This document shows positions 15,782 through 25,296 of a stretch of DNA of 64,000 nucleotides, one piece after another. The stretch lies in the NCBI GenBank assembly GCA_963752045.1, contig CAVVWN010000011.1, forward strand, positions 1-64,000, in the 5' to 3' direction. The position numbers and the translations under genes were made by a program. The DNA is from DATKDF01 sp963752045. Its GTDB lineage: Bacteria > Acidobacteriota > Vicinamibacteria > Vicinamibacterales > SCN-69-37. Position 1 is the first letter of the stretch; the number at the start of each line of letters is the position of its first letter. The notes under the pieces were generated by a model, which worked only from the letters and a program-made list of their open reading frames with translations, ran no database searches and had not been told where the DNA came from.

Positions 15782-17349
15782 CCGCAACTCGAACGAATGA
15801 GGATGACGACTCGCAGGCGGCCGTTCGCGATGTCGCCACGTGCGAGCACTGCGAACGGTTGACCGTCGCCGTCGTCCTCAATCCGGAGCCAGCCTGGACC
15901 CCGCTCGGCAAACAGCAGCCGTATCGCCTCGATCGTGGACTCGTCGACTGCACACGGGCCGACCGGCAAGGTGGGCAGGACAGCTGTCGCCAGACTCTCA
16001 GCGGCGGTTCCCAGCCCGAGGGTGCCTCCGACCGAACCGCGCGGCACGGCAAAGCCGATGGTGGGAGCCCCCGGCGGGCGGGGCCGGGTCGGCACACCTG
16101 GCGCCGGACCGGGGCCAGGATCGGGATCGGGAGGGTCTGGTGCTGCCGTCCCGAACAGCCGGTGCACCGTGCCGTTGTAGTTGACGACGTAGAGCTCGCC
16201 CGATGCGTCCACGCCGAAGCTGGCCGGACTCGACGCGGCGGCGCCGATCTCACTCGTGTGCTCGTTGAGATCGCCTGCCGTCGCCTCGCCGGTCCCCGGG
16301 TCGACGGTGATTCGCACCGACCAGACGCGGCTGTTGATGAAATCGCCGAAGAAGTAGCGCCCGCGGTAAGCCGGACCGAGCGTGACGCCTCGGTACACGA
16401 CGCCACCGGTGATCGAGCGCCCATCGGCGTGCGAGTACTCGAAGACAGGATCGACGAGCGGCCCACCGAAGGGCGGGAGCGTCGTCACGTTCGCGAGCGT
16501 GCCTTCGCGGTTGCGCCAGCCGTAGTTGCGCCCGCCGCGGCCGGCCGGTTCGTAGTCGATCTCCTCCCGCGAGTTCTGGCCGACGTCGCCGATGACGAGG
16601 GCGCCCGTGCCGCCGCGGGCGGGGTCGTCGAAGCTCCATCGCCAGGGGTTGCGCAGCCCGAAGCTCCAGATCTCGTCGAGCACGTCGGCACGGCCGGCAA
16701 ACGGGTTGGTTGGCGGCACGTCGTACCCGTCCGGGTCGCTCGCGGGCACGGACACGTCGATGCGGAGCATCTTGCCGAGCAGCGACCGCGGGTCCTGCGC
16801 GAAGTGGAACGGGTCGTTGGCCGAACCGCCGTCGCCCATGCCCACGTAGAGGAAGCCGTCCGGGCCGAAGGCGATGTGTCCGCCGTTGTGGTTGGTGAAC
16901 GGCTGCTCGATGACGCGGCGGCCGTCGGGCCAGCGGAGGTCGAACCGGCTTGCCGGATCGGCCCGCAGCGGATCGGCTGACGAGCGGAGGAAGCGAGCGA
17001 TCACCGTATCGCCGTCGGCGTTGACGAAGTTCACGAACACGCGCCCGCTCGTCGCGTAGTCGGGCGCGAACGCGAGACCGAGCAGCCCCTGCTCGCCGGC
17101 GTTGCGGACGACGCCTCGCAGGTCGAGATAGTCGGCAGGCTGCAGCACGCCGCCCACAAGGACACGGACGCGGCCATCCTGCTGGACGATGACCTGCATC
17201 GTCGGGTCGGCCGGGTTCTGGACGAACGCTACCGGCTGCGAGAGACCCGTGGCGACAGGTTCAACCATGATCTGCGCGGCCACCGGAGAGGCCCCAATCG
17301 CGAGGGACAGTAGACCGATGGCCGCGAACCGGACGATGACGGGGGCCAT
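15730..17349 (-). CDS. Soluble PQQ-dependent glucose/sorbosone dehydrogenase-like protein
   Basis: This secreted protein (about 539 residues from the ATG at 17349; another ATG is 6 bp upstream) has a signal peptide ending ASPVAAQ. A six-bladed GSDH propeller follows (~25-400): AEQGLLGLAFAPDY, NHNGGHIAFGPDGFLYVGMGDGG, LGKMLRIDV, EIWSFGLRNPWRWSFD, GQNSREEIDYEP, NYGWR and TGGVVYRG. These are the PQQ-, calcium- and active-site loops of soluble aldose dehydrogenases. A Pro-rich linker (~410-440) leads to a small C-terminal domain of unknown role with three cysteines. It overlaps the convergent DoxX-like gene by 52 bp. Confidence 0.88.
   Translation of the reverse strand: MAPVIVRFAAIGLLSLAIGASPVAAQIMVEPVATGLSQPVAFVQNPADPTMQVIVQQDGRVRVLVGGVLQPADYLDLRGVVRNAGEQGLLGLAFAPDYATSGRVFVNFVNADGDTVIARFLRSSADPLRADPASRFDLRWPDGRRVIEQPFTNHNGGHIAFGPDGFLYVGMGDGGSANDPFHFAQDPRSLLGKMLRIDVSVPASDPDGYDVPPTNPFAGRADVLDEIWSFGLRNPWRWSFDDPARGGTGALVIGDVGQNSREEIDYEPAGRGGRNYGWRNREGTLANVTTLPPFGGPLVDPVFEYSHADGRSITGGVVYRGVTLGPAYRGRYFFGDFINSRVWSVRITVDPGTGEATAGDLNEHTSEIGAAASSPASFGVDASGELYVVNYNGTVHRLFGTAAPDPPDPDPGPGPAPGVPTRPRPPGAPTIGFAVPRGSVGGTLGLGTAAESLATAVLPTLPVGPCAVDESTIEAIRLLFAERGPGWLRIEDDGDGQPFAVLARGDIANGRLRVVILIRSSCGYEGDGSRLREPDPSPS
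15735..15776. terminator. Bidirectional hairpin lying inside two overlapping convergent genes
   Basis: A perfect 14-bp inverted repeat, AGGGGGACGGGTCT (15735-15748) and AGACCCGTCCCCCT (15763-15776), separates and overlaps the 3' ends of the DoxX-like gene (+) and the sugar dehydrogenase gene (-). Both reading frames pass through it, so both proteins end in DPSPS. There is no long T-run on either side. A shared terminator or mRNA 3'-end stabiliser is the likely role. Confidence 0.7.
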
Positions 17350-17383
17350 GAGCATTCCCTCGGCGCCGTGCCTAGGGGCGGGT

Positions 17384-18553
17384 TCAGTCGCCGGGCTCGA
17401 GCGCACCCCGGAGTTTCTCGGCGAGCGAGCCGAACGCAGGAGTCTCGCCGCTCCGATCGGCGTACTCACGCAGATCCGCGGCAATGCGCGCATCGTCGAC
17501 GGCCCTGAGGCTGAGGCTCAGGCGGCGCGCAGCGGGATCCACTTCGACGACCATGACCTCGACGACGGCGCCAACGGGGACGTCCTTGCGGGAGAATCCG
17601 TCCCGGCGTTCGGCCGACGGGAAGGTCGACGCGTGGGCCAGACCCTCGACGCCGGGCGCGAGCTCGACGAACGCGCCGAATTCGGCCACGCGCGTCACAC
17701 GGCCGTTGAAGACCTGCCCGACCTGGTAGGTGTCCGCGACGTGCGACCAGGGGTCGGGCTCGAGTTGCTTCAGGCCGAGCGCGATCTTCTGTCGCTCGTC
17801 GTCGACGCGAAGCACCTTGACGGTAATCTCGTCGCCAGGCTTCGCGAGCGATGTCGGGTCGGCCACGCGCGACCATCCCATCTCGGAGATGTGGAGCAGG
17901 CCCTGGACACCGCCGCCGAGATCGACAAACGCGCCGAACGCGGGCACGGAGACGACCCGCCCGGTGAGCACCGCGCCCGGCACCACCGACCGCCGGATCT
18001 CAGCCGCTTTCGTCTGCTGCTCCGCCTCGAGCAGCGCGCGGCGCGACACCACGAGGTTCCGGCCGCCCTCCCTGTGCTCGATGATCCGGAAGGTGTAGAC
18101 CTTGCCGAGATGCGTCGCCGGCTCCGACCGGTGCAGATCGATCTGCGAGAAGGGGCAGAAGGCGCGCGCTCGGCCGATGCGCACTTCGAAGCCGCCTTTG
18201 ATCTCCTGCTCGACGCGACCTTCGACGGGAAGACCCGCGTGGAACGCGTCCTCGAGCTGCCGGTCGACCGCGGCGCCGCGCACGAGCTTACGCGAGAGCC
18301 GCAGGCCCCCGGCGGTCGAGACGACCAGGGCCCGGATGCGATCGCCTACCGCAACTTCCAGGCTGCCGTCGGCGTCTTTCAGTTCGCCGATCTCGATCGT
18401 GGCTTCCGCCTTGCCGCCGACGTCGACGAAGGCGGCCTCCGGCCCGAGGGCGACGATGGTGCCCTCGACGGTCTCCCCGGTCGTGAGGCGCCTGGCCGTG
18501 CCCGCCTTGACCGAGGCCTCGAACATCGCGGCAAAATCTTCTGTGTCGTCGGT
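17384..18553 (-). CDS. RNA-binding protein with four S1 domains (RpsA-like)
   Basis: The product (about 389 residues from a GTG at 18553 with GGGAG 7 bases upstream) contains four S1 OB-fold repeats: ~30-95 (TVEGTIVALGPEAAFVDVGG), ~110-180 (VEGRVEQEIKGGFEVRIG), ~195-265 (LTGRVVSVPAFGAFVDLGGG) and ~285-360 (FNGRVTRVAEFGAFVELAPG). This is a truncated ribosomal-protein-S1-like architecture, found as full S1 or as an accessory mRNA-binding protein. E. coli S1 has six repeats, so this may be the genome's short S1 or a paralogue. It is transcribed toward the sugar dehydrogenase gene. Confidence 0.85.
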   Translation of the reverse strand, partial: TDDTEDFAAMFEASVKAGTARRLTTGETVEGTIVALGPEAAFVDVGGKAEATIEIGELKDADGSLEVAVGDRIRALVVSTAGGLRLSRKLVRGAAVDRQLEDAFHAGLPVEGRVEQEIKGGFEVRIGRARAFCPFSQIDLHRSEPATHLGKVYTFRIIEHREGGRNLVVSRRALLEAEQQTKAAEIRRSVVPGAVLTGRVVSVPAFGAFVDLGGGVQGLLHISEMGWSRVADPTSLAKPGDEITVKVLRVDDERQKIALGLKQLEPDPWSHVADTYQVGQVFNGRVTRVAEFGAFVELAPGVEGLAHASTFPSAERRDGFSRKDVPVGAVVEVMVVEVDPAARRLSLSLRAVDDARIAADLREYADRSGETPAFGSLAEKLRGALEPGD

Positions 18554-18693
18554 CACTGCACACTCCCGAGAGTCCATGATGACTGGGCGCTGATCCATCC
18601 TCTCACAGACCCCGCGGCTGAACACCGGGTGGCCGGAGAACCTGGTGGCTTCGGTGATTGCCTGCCCGCGGCGTCATGCTAGGCTCTCGGGCC

Positions 18694-20388
18694 ATGACTT
18701 GCCGAGCGCTGGTTTCCGCCTTCGCGTCGGCCGTCGTGCTCGCGAGCGCCGTTGCCGCAGAGCAGTCGGTCGCGCCTTACGATCTCCTCATTCGTAACGG
18801 CCGGGTGCTCGACGGCACGGGGAATCCCTGGTTCCCGTCCGACGTCGCCGTTCGTGACGGCCGCATCGCCGCCGTCGGCCGGCTCGGCGACCTCCAGGCC
18901 GCGCGCGTCATCGACGCGGCCGGCCGGTACGTGGCGCCCGGATTCATCGACATCCACTCGCACGCCGACGATGGCGCGAGCGCGCGCGGCGGGTTTCGCG
19001 ACGAGAACCCGCAGATCCGAGCCGCGCCCAATCTCGTGACACAAGGCATCACGACCGTTGTCGTCAATCACGACGGGCGGTCGCCGTGGCCGATCGCCGG
19101 GCAGCGCACGCTCATCGAGAAGAACGGCATCGGCCCGAACACGATGCTGCTCGTCGGGCACGGGGCCGTACGGTCGCAGGTGATGGGGCGCGACGTCCAG
19201 CGACCCGCCACGGCCGATGAGGTGGCCGCCATGCGGCTGCTGGTCAGGCAGGCGCTCGAGGAAGGCGCCGTTGGTATGTCGGCCGGGCTGGAGTACGCGC
19301 CGGGCCGGTGGAGCACGACGGCCGAGCTCGTCGAGCTCGCGAGGGAACTGCCCGCGAAGCAGGGCGTCTACATCTCGCACGAGCGAAGCGAGGGCAGCGA
19401 CCCCCTCTGGTACGTGCCGAGCCAGGACGGGCCGGGACCTCCCACGCTGCTCGACGCCGTGCGGGAGACGATCGAGATTGGCGAGCGGACCGGCGCGCGC
19501 GTCGTCGCCTCGCACCTCAAGGCGAAGGGCGCCCACTACTGGGGATCGAGCGCCGCGGCCGTGGGGCTCATCGAGCGGGCCCGGGCGCGCGGCGTCGATG
19601 TCTGGGCCGATCAGTATCCGTACCCGACGAGTGGCACGGATGGATCGACCGTGCTCATCCCGGGCTGGGCCACCGGCGGCGGTCGCGGCGGGCGCGGTGC
19701 GGGGGCGGGTAGCAGTCGTGCGGCGGCGCTCCGCGACACGCTGGCCGACCCGGCGCGCGCGGACAGCCTGCGGTCGGACATCGCGCACGAGATCGCGAGA
19801 CGCGGCGGCGCCGACAACGTCATCGTCTTCGAGTTCACCGATCCGTCGGTCGAAGGGCAGTCGCTCGCCGCAATCGCGCGAGCGTGGGGCATCGACCCGG
19901 TGGAGGCCGCCATCCGCATCCAGATGGAGGGGCTCGATCGGCCGGGCGGCGCGCGCATGCGCGGCTTCTCCATGGCTGAAGCGGACCTGGAGCTCATCGC
20001 GAAGCAGCCATGGGTGGCAACCTCCACCGACGCCGGCATTGCGCTCCTCGACGGCCCGCCCTCGACGCACGCGCGGTTCTACGGCAGCTTTCCGCGCAAG
20101 ATCCGGCACTACGCGCTCGACCGCGGCGTGATCTCGCTCGAGTCGGCCGTCCGTTCGTCGACGTCGCTGCCCGCGCGGATCATGGGGCTGACAGATCGCG
20201 GGATGATTCGCGAAGGCTTCGCGGCCGATCTGGTGGTGTTCGACCTCGAGACCATCCGCGACAAGGCCACGTTCTTCGAGCCACACCACTACTCCGAAGG
20301 CGTCCCGTACGTCTTCGTGAATGGCGTGGCCGTGGTCGACGACGGGCGCGTCACGTGGGCCTTGCCGGGCAAGGTGATAACCCGGTAG
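18694..20388 (+). CDS. Exported N-acyl-D-amino-acid deacylase (D-aminoacylase family)
   Basis: The product has a signal peptide (1-24) and an amidohydrolase fold: YDLLIRNGRVLDGTGNPWF (the composite beta-sandwich), the metal-binding GFIDIHSHADD, a HERSEGSD stretch, ASHLKAKG with the metal-ligand His, an Asp in ATSTDAGIAL, and the closing G.AADLVVFD strand. These match D-aminoacylase and dihydroorotase-like zinc enzymes that hydrolyse N-acyl-D-amino acids or related peptides. The Gly-rich run near 19670-19720 (GGGRGGRGAGAG) interrupts the usual insertion. It is likely periplasmic, with peptidoglycan or D-peptide turnover as a reasonable role. Confidence 0.85.
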   Translation: MTCRALVSAFASAVVLASAVAAEQSVAPYDLLIRNGRVLDGTGNPWFPSDVAVRDGRIAAVGRLGDLQAARVIDAAGRYVAPGFIDIHSHADDGASARGGFRDENPQIRAAPNLVTQGITTVVVNHDGRSPWPIAGQRTLIEKNGIGPNTMLLVGHGAVRSQVMGRDVQRPATADEVAAMRLLVRQALEEGAVGMSAGLEYAPGRWSTTAELVELARELPAKQGVYISHERSEGSDPLWYVPSQDGPGPPTLLDAVRETIEIGERTGARVVASHLKAKGAHYWGSSAAAVGLIERARARGVDVWADQYPYPTSGTDGSTVLIPGWATGGGRGGRGAGAGSSRAAALRDTLADPARADSLRSDIAHEIARRGGADNVIVFEFTDPSVEGQSLAAIARAWGIDPVEAAIRIQMEGLDRPGGARMRGFSMAEADLELIAKQPWVATSTDAGIALLDGPPSTHARFYGSFPRKIRHYALDRGVISLESAVRSSTSLPARIMGLTDRGMIREGFAADLVVFDLETIRDKATFFEPHHYSEGVPYVFVNGVAVVDDGRVTWALPGKVITR

Positions 20389-20410
20389 GGACATGACGTC
20401 CGCCGCCAGG

Positions 20411-20427
20411 CGGCCGGGACCCGGCCG
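20411..20427. terminator. Short palindrome between convergent genes
   Basis: CGGCCGGG-A-CCCGGCCG forms an 8-bp stem between the D-aminoacylase stop and the convergent TolB-like stop. It may terminate both transcripts; there is no T-run, and the loop is too tight for the full stem to form in RNA. Confidence 0.4.
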
Positions 20428-20432
20428 CAGAG

Positions 20433-21641
20433 CTACGGTTCGATGCGGCTGATGGCGGCGTTCGCCGCGTCGATCAGGATCTGCGCCAGGCTCGGCGACA
20501 GTCGCCTCGACCTCACCAGCGCATCCACCTGGTTGATGAACGCACGCAGGGTGTTGGCAGCCGCGCGTTCGTAGCCCCGGACGAGCAGCGCGTCGGCCGC
20601 GTCGAGCTTCTCGTCGAGTGCCGTCGCCACCCCGTGGTGGAGGATGCCGTCGCCGACCAGCGTATCGACCGCGCCCGCCAGGGCATCAAGCTCATCTGCG
20701 GCGGTCGCCGGCACGCGCTGCCACGCCGGGTGGATATCCCATCCCAGATTGTCGGTCAGCTTCACGAGGCCGGTGCCGTCGGCGTTGATGACCACGATCT
20801 CCCAGTCGTCGCCTTCCGAGATGTCGTCCTTCCTCTGGAAGGCCACGTATCGACCATCGGGTGACCAGGCAGGCTCCCACTTGAGGTGACCGTCGTTCGT
20901 CAACTGGACGACCTCGCCGGTGCCCAGTCTGACCGTGCAGACTTCGGGAGCAGCCGTGATGGCCGAGACACAGGAGTAGACGAGGCTCGCGCCATCCGGA
21001 TGCCATTGCGGCGCCACGTCGTACTGATTGTTGAACGTCACCTGGGTGACGCCCGTGCCCACGGCGTACATCACGTAGATCTCGCTGTCGCGCTCGAACG
21101 CGATGCGTGAGCCGTCGGGCGACCAGTCGGGCTCGGTGTCGTTGTTGTCATTGGCGGTCAGGGGCTTCTTGCCGCTGCCGTCCGCATACATGACCCAGAT
21201 GTCCCAGTCCCCATCCCAGGTCGTGTACGCGATCCTGAGCCCATCGGGCGCCCAGGCGGGCTCGTAGTCGTTGACCTCGTTGTTCGTGAGCTGCACGACC
21301 CCGGAGCCGTCGGCGTTCATCACGAAGACCTCGTAGTCGTGCGTGTCGTATCGGGCAAACGCGATCTTGCTGCCGTCCGGGGACCACGCGGGGTGGACGT
21401 CCCAGACTTCGCCTGTGTTGCTCGTGAGCCGTACGACTGGTGAGCCGGGCTGGAGCATGGTGGCGTAGAGGTCGTCGTATCCGTCGCCACGGTCACGGTC
21501 GCTCGTGAACGCGATCTGGCCGTTGGCACCCGGAAAGGCGGCCCAGACGACCACGGAAAAGGCGGCGGCGCCGAAGAGAACGGTGGCGACCAGGAGTCGG
21601 GTGGCACGGGCCAGGCCGGACGGTGTGGTTTCTTGCCCCAT
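20433..21641 (-). CDS. TolB-like WD40/PD40 propeller protein with C-terminal helical domain
   Basis: The 402-residue product begins with a membrane anchor or uncleaved signal (about 15-36) and six PD40-type blades, each with WSPDGSKIAF or close variants (for instance HPAWSPDGSKIAFARYD and EPDWSPDGSRIAFERD). The last ~90 residues form a helical region (DELDALAGAVDTLVGDGILH, RAFINQVDALV) like the short repeat found at the end of many acidobacterial and planctomycete secreted proteins. Blades resemble TolB but the TolB N-domain is missing. Role unknown, probably an extracytoplasmic binding scaffold. Confidence 0.7.
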   Translation of the reverse strand: MGQETTPSGLARATRLLVATVLFGAAAFSVVVWAAFPGANGQIAFTSDRDRGDGYDDLYATMLQPGSPVVRLTSNTGEVWDVHPAWSPDGSKIAFARYDTHDYEVFVMNADGSGVVQLTNNEVNDYEPAWAPDGLRIAYTTWDGDWDIWVMYADGSGKKPLTANDNNDTEPDWSPDGSRIAFERDSEIYVMYAVGTGVTQVTFNNQYDVAPQWHPDGASLVYSCVSAITAAPEVCTVRLGTGEVVQLTNDGHLKWEPAWSPDGRYVAFQRKDDISEGDDWEIVVINADGTGLVKLTDNLGWDIHPAWQRVPATAADELDALAGAVDTLVGDGILHHGVATALDEKLDAADALLVRGYERAAANTLRAFINQVDALVRSRRLSPSLAQILIDAANAAISRIEP

Positions 21642-21933
21642 GACGGTGCCTCGCTTTCAGACCCCTCAACAAGACCCCCGGGGGCCTTCCTGAGAGTTGG
21701 AGCAAGACCAGTGCCGCGGTGGGGCGTGAGCGGTGACCGGCCGGGCGCGGTCGTGGCGTGGGCGCGCTGGATTCGGGTGGTGGGAATTTGCGCGGTGCGT
21801 GGGCTGATTGCGCGGGGAACCCGAGGCAACGAAATCGAAATCATGCCGGGCCGCCGGGGCGCCGATAACGGGATCGGGCGATTGTTTGGTACAGTACCGG
21901 CGGCTGGCCCAGGTCAAAACCCAGGACGTGTAG

Positions 21934-24096
21934 ATGTTTCACTTGTCGACGCGTGTTCGCACGGCGTCTCTTGGCGCGCTGGCCGTCGGCCTCGTGGCCT
22001 TGATGGCCACCGGCTTCGGCCCTGCTGAGCCGGCCACGCAGACGGGCGGCGTTGGTCCGGCCGATCTCTGGTTCGTGCCGGCGGTCACGTCTTCGGATGG
22101 CGCGCCGGCCCTCGCCGAGGCCGTGTCACTCCTCGACAACGACAAGCCGGACCAGGCGCTTCGCCTGCTGTCGGAGGCGTCGTTCCACCCCGATCTGACA
22201 GGCTATGCGCAGCTCTACCAGGGGCGCGCGCTTCAGGCGCTCGAGCGTCAGGCCGAGGCGTTCGAGACGGCCGAGCGCATCCTCTCGGCCGGGCCGACCG
22301 GCCATCTGCGTGAGGCCGCCCTGTGGCTCAAGACCGGGTCGGCCGAAGCGGCCGAGCGGTGGGCCGATGCCGTCACCGGCTTCGAGGCGCTCTCCGCTCT
22401 GAATACATCGGTGAGCCGCGCCGAGGTGCAGCTGCGCCTCGGCCAGGCCGCCGAGAAGGCCGGACGGACGGATCTGGCCCGCGCGTCGTACCTCCGCCTG
22501 CATTTCGATTTTCCTGCCACGAGCCAGGCGACCGAGGCCGGCAAGCGGCTTGCGGCCATGGCCGTGCCGCTCGCGCCGACGGCTGCGGACTGGTCCCAGT
22601 GGCTCGAGCGGGCCGAGCGTCTCTACGCGGGCCGGAAATACGCCGACGCGCTCAAGGCGTTCACGGCGGTGCAGAGTCTTGTGGCGTCCGACACCCGGAC
22701 GCACGTGGATCTGCGGCGTGCCCAGTGCGAGTACCACCTGCAGCGATACGCGGCGGCCGCTGCCGCGCTGGCCCCGCTCACCTCGTCCGACACGCCAGCC
22801 GACGTGGTCCGCGAAGCAAGGTACTACGAGCTCGGTACGATGCGCGGCCGCCGGCGTGAGGACGAGTACGTGAAGGGCGTGCAGGCCTTCGTCGCGGCCT
22901 ATGGTGATCATCCACTGGCCGAGGCGGCCCTGAACGAGCTTGGCACGCACTACATCCTGGCCAACGAGGACGGCAAGGCCGCCGAGGTGTTCCGCGACAT
23001 GTATGCGCGCTATCCGACGGGCGCGTATGCCGATCGGGCTGCCTGGAAGGCTGGCTGGTGGGCCTATAAGGACGGCGACTACGTCGAGACCATTCGGATC
23101 TTCGAGTCGGCGGCCGTCGGCTTGCGCCGCGCCGACTACCGTCCGTCGTGGCTCTACTGGTCCGCGCGGTCGCACGCACACCGCGGCGAGCTCGACGCGG
23201 CCGTGGCCGGGTACCGGCAGACGATCAACGACTACCGGAACTCCTATTACGGTCGTCAGGCTTCCCGCGAGCTCGAGCGGCTCCTTGCGGCCAGTCGCCC
23301 GGCCGGTGCGGGTCCGGTCGCGCCAGCCAGCCGCACGTTGCCGGCGACGATCGACCCCGGACCGGCGCCCGCGAACGCTCAACTCGTCGAGCGGCTCCTC
23401 GAGGCCGGTCTCTATGAGGCCGCCGCGAACGAACTGCGGGCGGCCCAGCGCGAGTCTCAAGCGTCGTCGCCTCGTCTCGAGGCCACCCTCGCGTTTGCGC
23501 TGGGTCAGGCCGGGCAGCTCCGCCCCGCCATCAACACCATGCGCCGCGCCTACCCGCAGTTCATGGCGGCCGGCGGCGAGGCGCTGCCCGTCGAGATCCT
23601 GAAGGTGATCTTTCCGGTGGATCACGGGGACCTGATTCGCCGGTACGCGGCGGCGCACAAGCTCGACCCGTACCTGATGACGGCGCTCGTCGCGCAGGAA
23701 TCGACGTTCCAGGCCGACGTCAAGTCGCCGGCCAACGCCTGGGGCCTCATGCAGATCATTCCGGCCACGGGCCGCCGGTACGCGCGCACGCTCGGCATTC
23801 GACCGTTCAGCACCTGGCGGCTGACCGAACCTGAAGTCAACGTGCGCATCGGCATGAAGTACTTCGCGGAGCTGCTTGCCCGGTTCGGCGATCCGGCGCC
23901 GGCCCTGGCCGCCTACAACGCCGGCGAGAGCCGTGTGTCGCGGTGGCTGGCCGAGCGGCCCGGGATCGAGCGCGACGAGTTCATCGACGACATACCGTTC
24001 CCCGAAACGCAGAACTACGTCAAGCGCGTGCTCGGCACGGCCGAGGACTACCGGCTGCTCTACGGCAGCGCCGCGGCCGCCCCGTTTCGACCCTGA
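21934..24096 (+). CDS. slt: Soluble lytic murein transglycosylase (Slt70-like)
   Basis: This 720-residue protein has a signal peptide (1-33), a long helical superhelix rich in TPR-like units (~45-480), and a C-terminal SLT (goose-lysozyme-like) domain (~570-700). The catalytic glutamate is Glu589 in LVAQESTFQ, with the family motifs SPANAWGLMQIIPAT, GMKYFAELL, ALAAYNAG and ETQNYVKRVL. It cleaves the MurNAc-GlcNAc bond of peptidoglycan, leaving 1,6-anhydroMurNAc. Upstream is a GGTAC-A-GTACC palindrome (21888-21898). An aminotransferase gene starts 11 bp after its stop, so the two may be co-transcribed. Confidence 0.92.
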   Translation: MFHLSTRVRTASLGALAVGLVALMATGFGPAEPATQTGGVGPADLWFVPAVTSSDGAPALAEAVSLLDNDKPDQALRLLSEASFHPDLTGYAQLYQGRALQALERQAEAFETAERILSAGPTGHLREAALWLKTGSAEAAERWADAVTGFEALSALNTSVSRAEVQLRLGQAAEKAGRTDLARASYLRLHFDFPATSQATEAGKRLAAMAVPLAPTAADWSQWLERAERLYAGRKYADALKAFTAVQSLVASDTRTHVDLRRAQCEYHLQRYAAAAAALAPLTSSDTPADVVREARYYELGTMRGRRREDEYVKGVQAFVAAYGDHPLAEAALNELGTHYILANEDGKAAEVFRDMYARYPTGAYADRAAWKAGWWAYKDGDYVETIRIFESAAVGLRRADYRPSWLYWSARSHAHRGELDAAVAGYRQTINDYRNSYYGRQASRELERLLAASRPAGAGPVAPASRTLPATIDPGPAPANAQLVERLLEAGLYEAAANELRAAQRESQASSPRLEATLAFALGQAGQLRPAINTMRRAYPQFMAAGGEALPVEILKVIFPVDHGDLIRRYAAAHKLDPYLMTALVAQESTFQADVKSPANAWGLMQIIPATGRRYARTLGIRPFSTWRLTEPEVNVRIGMKYFAELLARFGDPAPALAAYNAGESRVSRWLAERPGIERDEFIDDIPFPETQNYVKRVLGTAEDYRLLYGSAAAAPFRP

Positions 24097-24107
24097 CCCG
24101 CATTCCG

Positions 24108-25292
24108 ATGACCGAGCGACCTCGCACGTCCCAGAAGGCTCAGCGTTTCACCGAATCGGTCATCCGTGAGATGACGCGCCTCGCGCTCGCGCACGGGGCC
24201 GTGAACCTGTCGCAGGGATTTCCGGACTTTCCCGCGCCGGCCGCCGTGAAGGAGGCGGCCTGCGAGGCGATTCGCGCCGACATCAACCAGTACGCGATCA
24301 CCTGGGGCGCCAAGCCGCTGCGCGACGCGATCGCCGCGGACTTCGAACGGCGCTATGGCGTGCCCGTCGATCCCGAGCGGCACCTCACCGTGTGCTGCGG
24401 CTCCACCGAAGCCATGATGTCCACGATGCTCGCGATTGTCGACCCGGGCGACGAGGTCATCGTCTTCGAGCCGTTCTACGAGAACTACGGGCCAGACGCG
24501 ATTCTCTCCGGCGCCACGCCGCGCTATGTCACCCTCCGCAGGCCGGAGACGTCCGGGGCTGGTGCGGCGGCGTGGACGTTCGATCCCGACGAGCTCGGCG
24601 CGGCCTTCAACAACCGCACGCGGGCGATCATCGTCAACACACCGAACAATCCCACCGGCAAGGTGTTCACGCGCGACGAGCTCGCGGTGATCGCCGGGCT
24701 CTGCCAGCAGTGGGGCGCGATGGCGATCACCGACGAAATCTACGAGCACATCCTGTACGACGGTGCGGTGCACGTACCCATGGCATCGCTCGACGGCATG
24801 GCGGACCGCACCATCACGATCAACAGCATTTCGAAGACGTTCAGCGTGACCGGCTGGCGTGTGGGCTGGACGATCGCGCCGGCTGACGTGACGTCGGCCA
24901 TCCGCAAGGTACACGACTTTCTGACCGTTGGCGCCGCCGCGCCCCTGCAGGCGGCCGCCGCCGCGGCCATCGCCCTGCCGCAGTCGTACTTCGACGAGCT
25001 GGCCGTGTCCTACCGCGCCAAACGGGATCGCCTGCTGTCGATCCTGACGGCCGCGGGGTTTCACTGCTACTCGCCAGCGGGCGCCTACTACATCATGACG
25101 GACATCTCGTCGTTCGGATTTGCCGACGACGTGAGCTTCGCCAGGCACCTCGTGACCGACGTCGGCGTGGCCAGCGTGCCTGGCAGCAGTTTCTACCGCG
25201 ACCCGGCGTCGGGCCGAAGCCAGGTCAGGTTCTGCTTCTGCAAGAGGCCGGAAACGCTTGCGGCCGCCGAAGCCCGGCTCGAGAAACTGTAG
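24108..25292 (+). CDS. PLP-dependent aminotransferase class I/II (methionine/kynurenine aminotransferase-like)
   Basis: This 394-residue protein is a fold-type I aminotransferase. Motifs include GAVNLSQGFPDFPAP, NQYAITWGAKPLRDAI, the Asp in TDEIYEHILYD, NTPNNPTGKVFTRDEL, and the PLP lysine Lys243 in SISKTFSVTGWRVGW. Closest in style are the YbdL/KAT-II-like enzymes that transaminate methionine and aromatic amino acids. The start follows the slt stop by 11 bp. The convergent GT-C-like gene ends 4 bp after it, leaving no room for separate terminators. Confidence 0.9.
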   Translation: MTERPRTSQKAQRFTESVIREMTRLALAHGAVNLSQGFPDFPAPAAVKEAACEAIRADINQYAITWGAKPLRDAIAADFERRYGVPVDPERHLTVCCGSTEAMMSTMLAIVDPGDEVIVFEPFYENYGPDAILSGATPRYVTLRRPETSGAGAAAWTFDPDELGAAFNNRTRAIIVNTPNNPTGKVFTRDELAVIAGLCQQWGAMAITDEIYEHILYDGAVHVPMASLDGMADRTITINSISKTFSVTGWRVGWTIAPADVTSAIRKVHDFLTVGAAAPLQAAAAAAIALPQSYFDELAVSYRAKRDRLLSILTAAGFHCYSPAGAYYIMTDISSFGFADDVSFARHLVTDVGVASVPGSSFYRDPASGRSQVRFCFCKRPETLAAAEARLEKL

Positions 25293-25296
25293 CGGT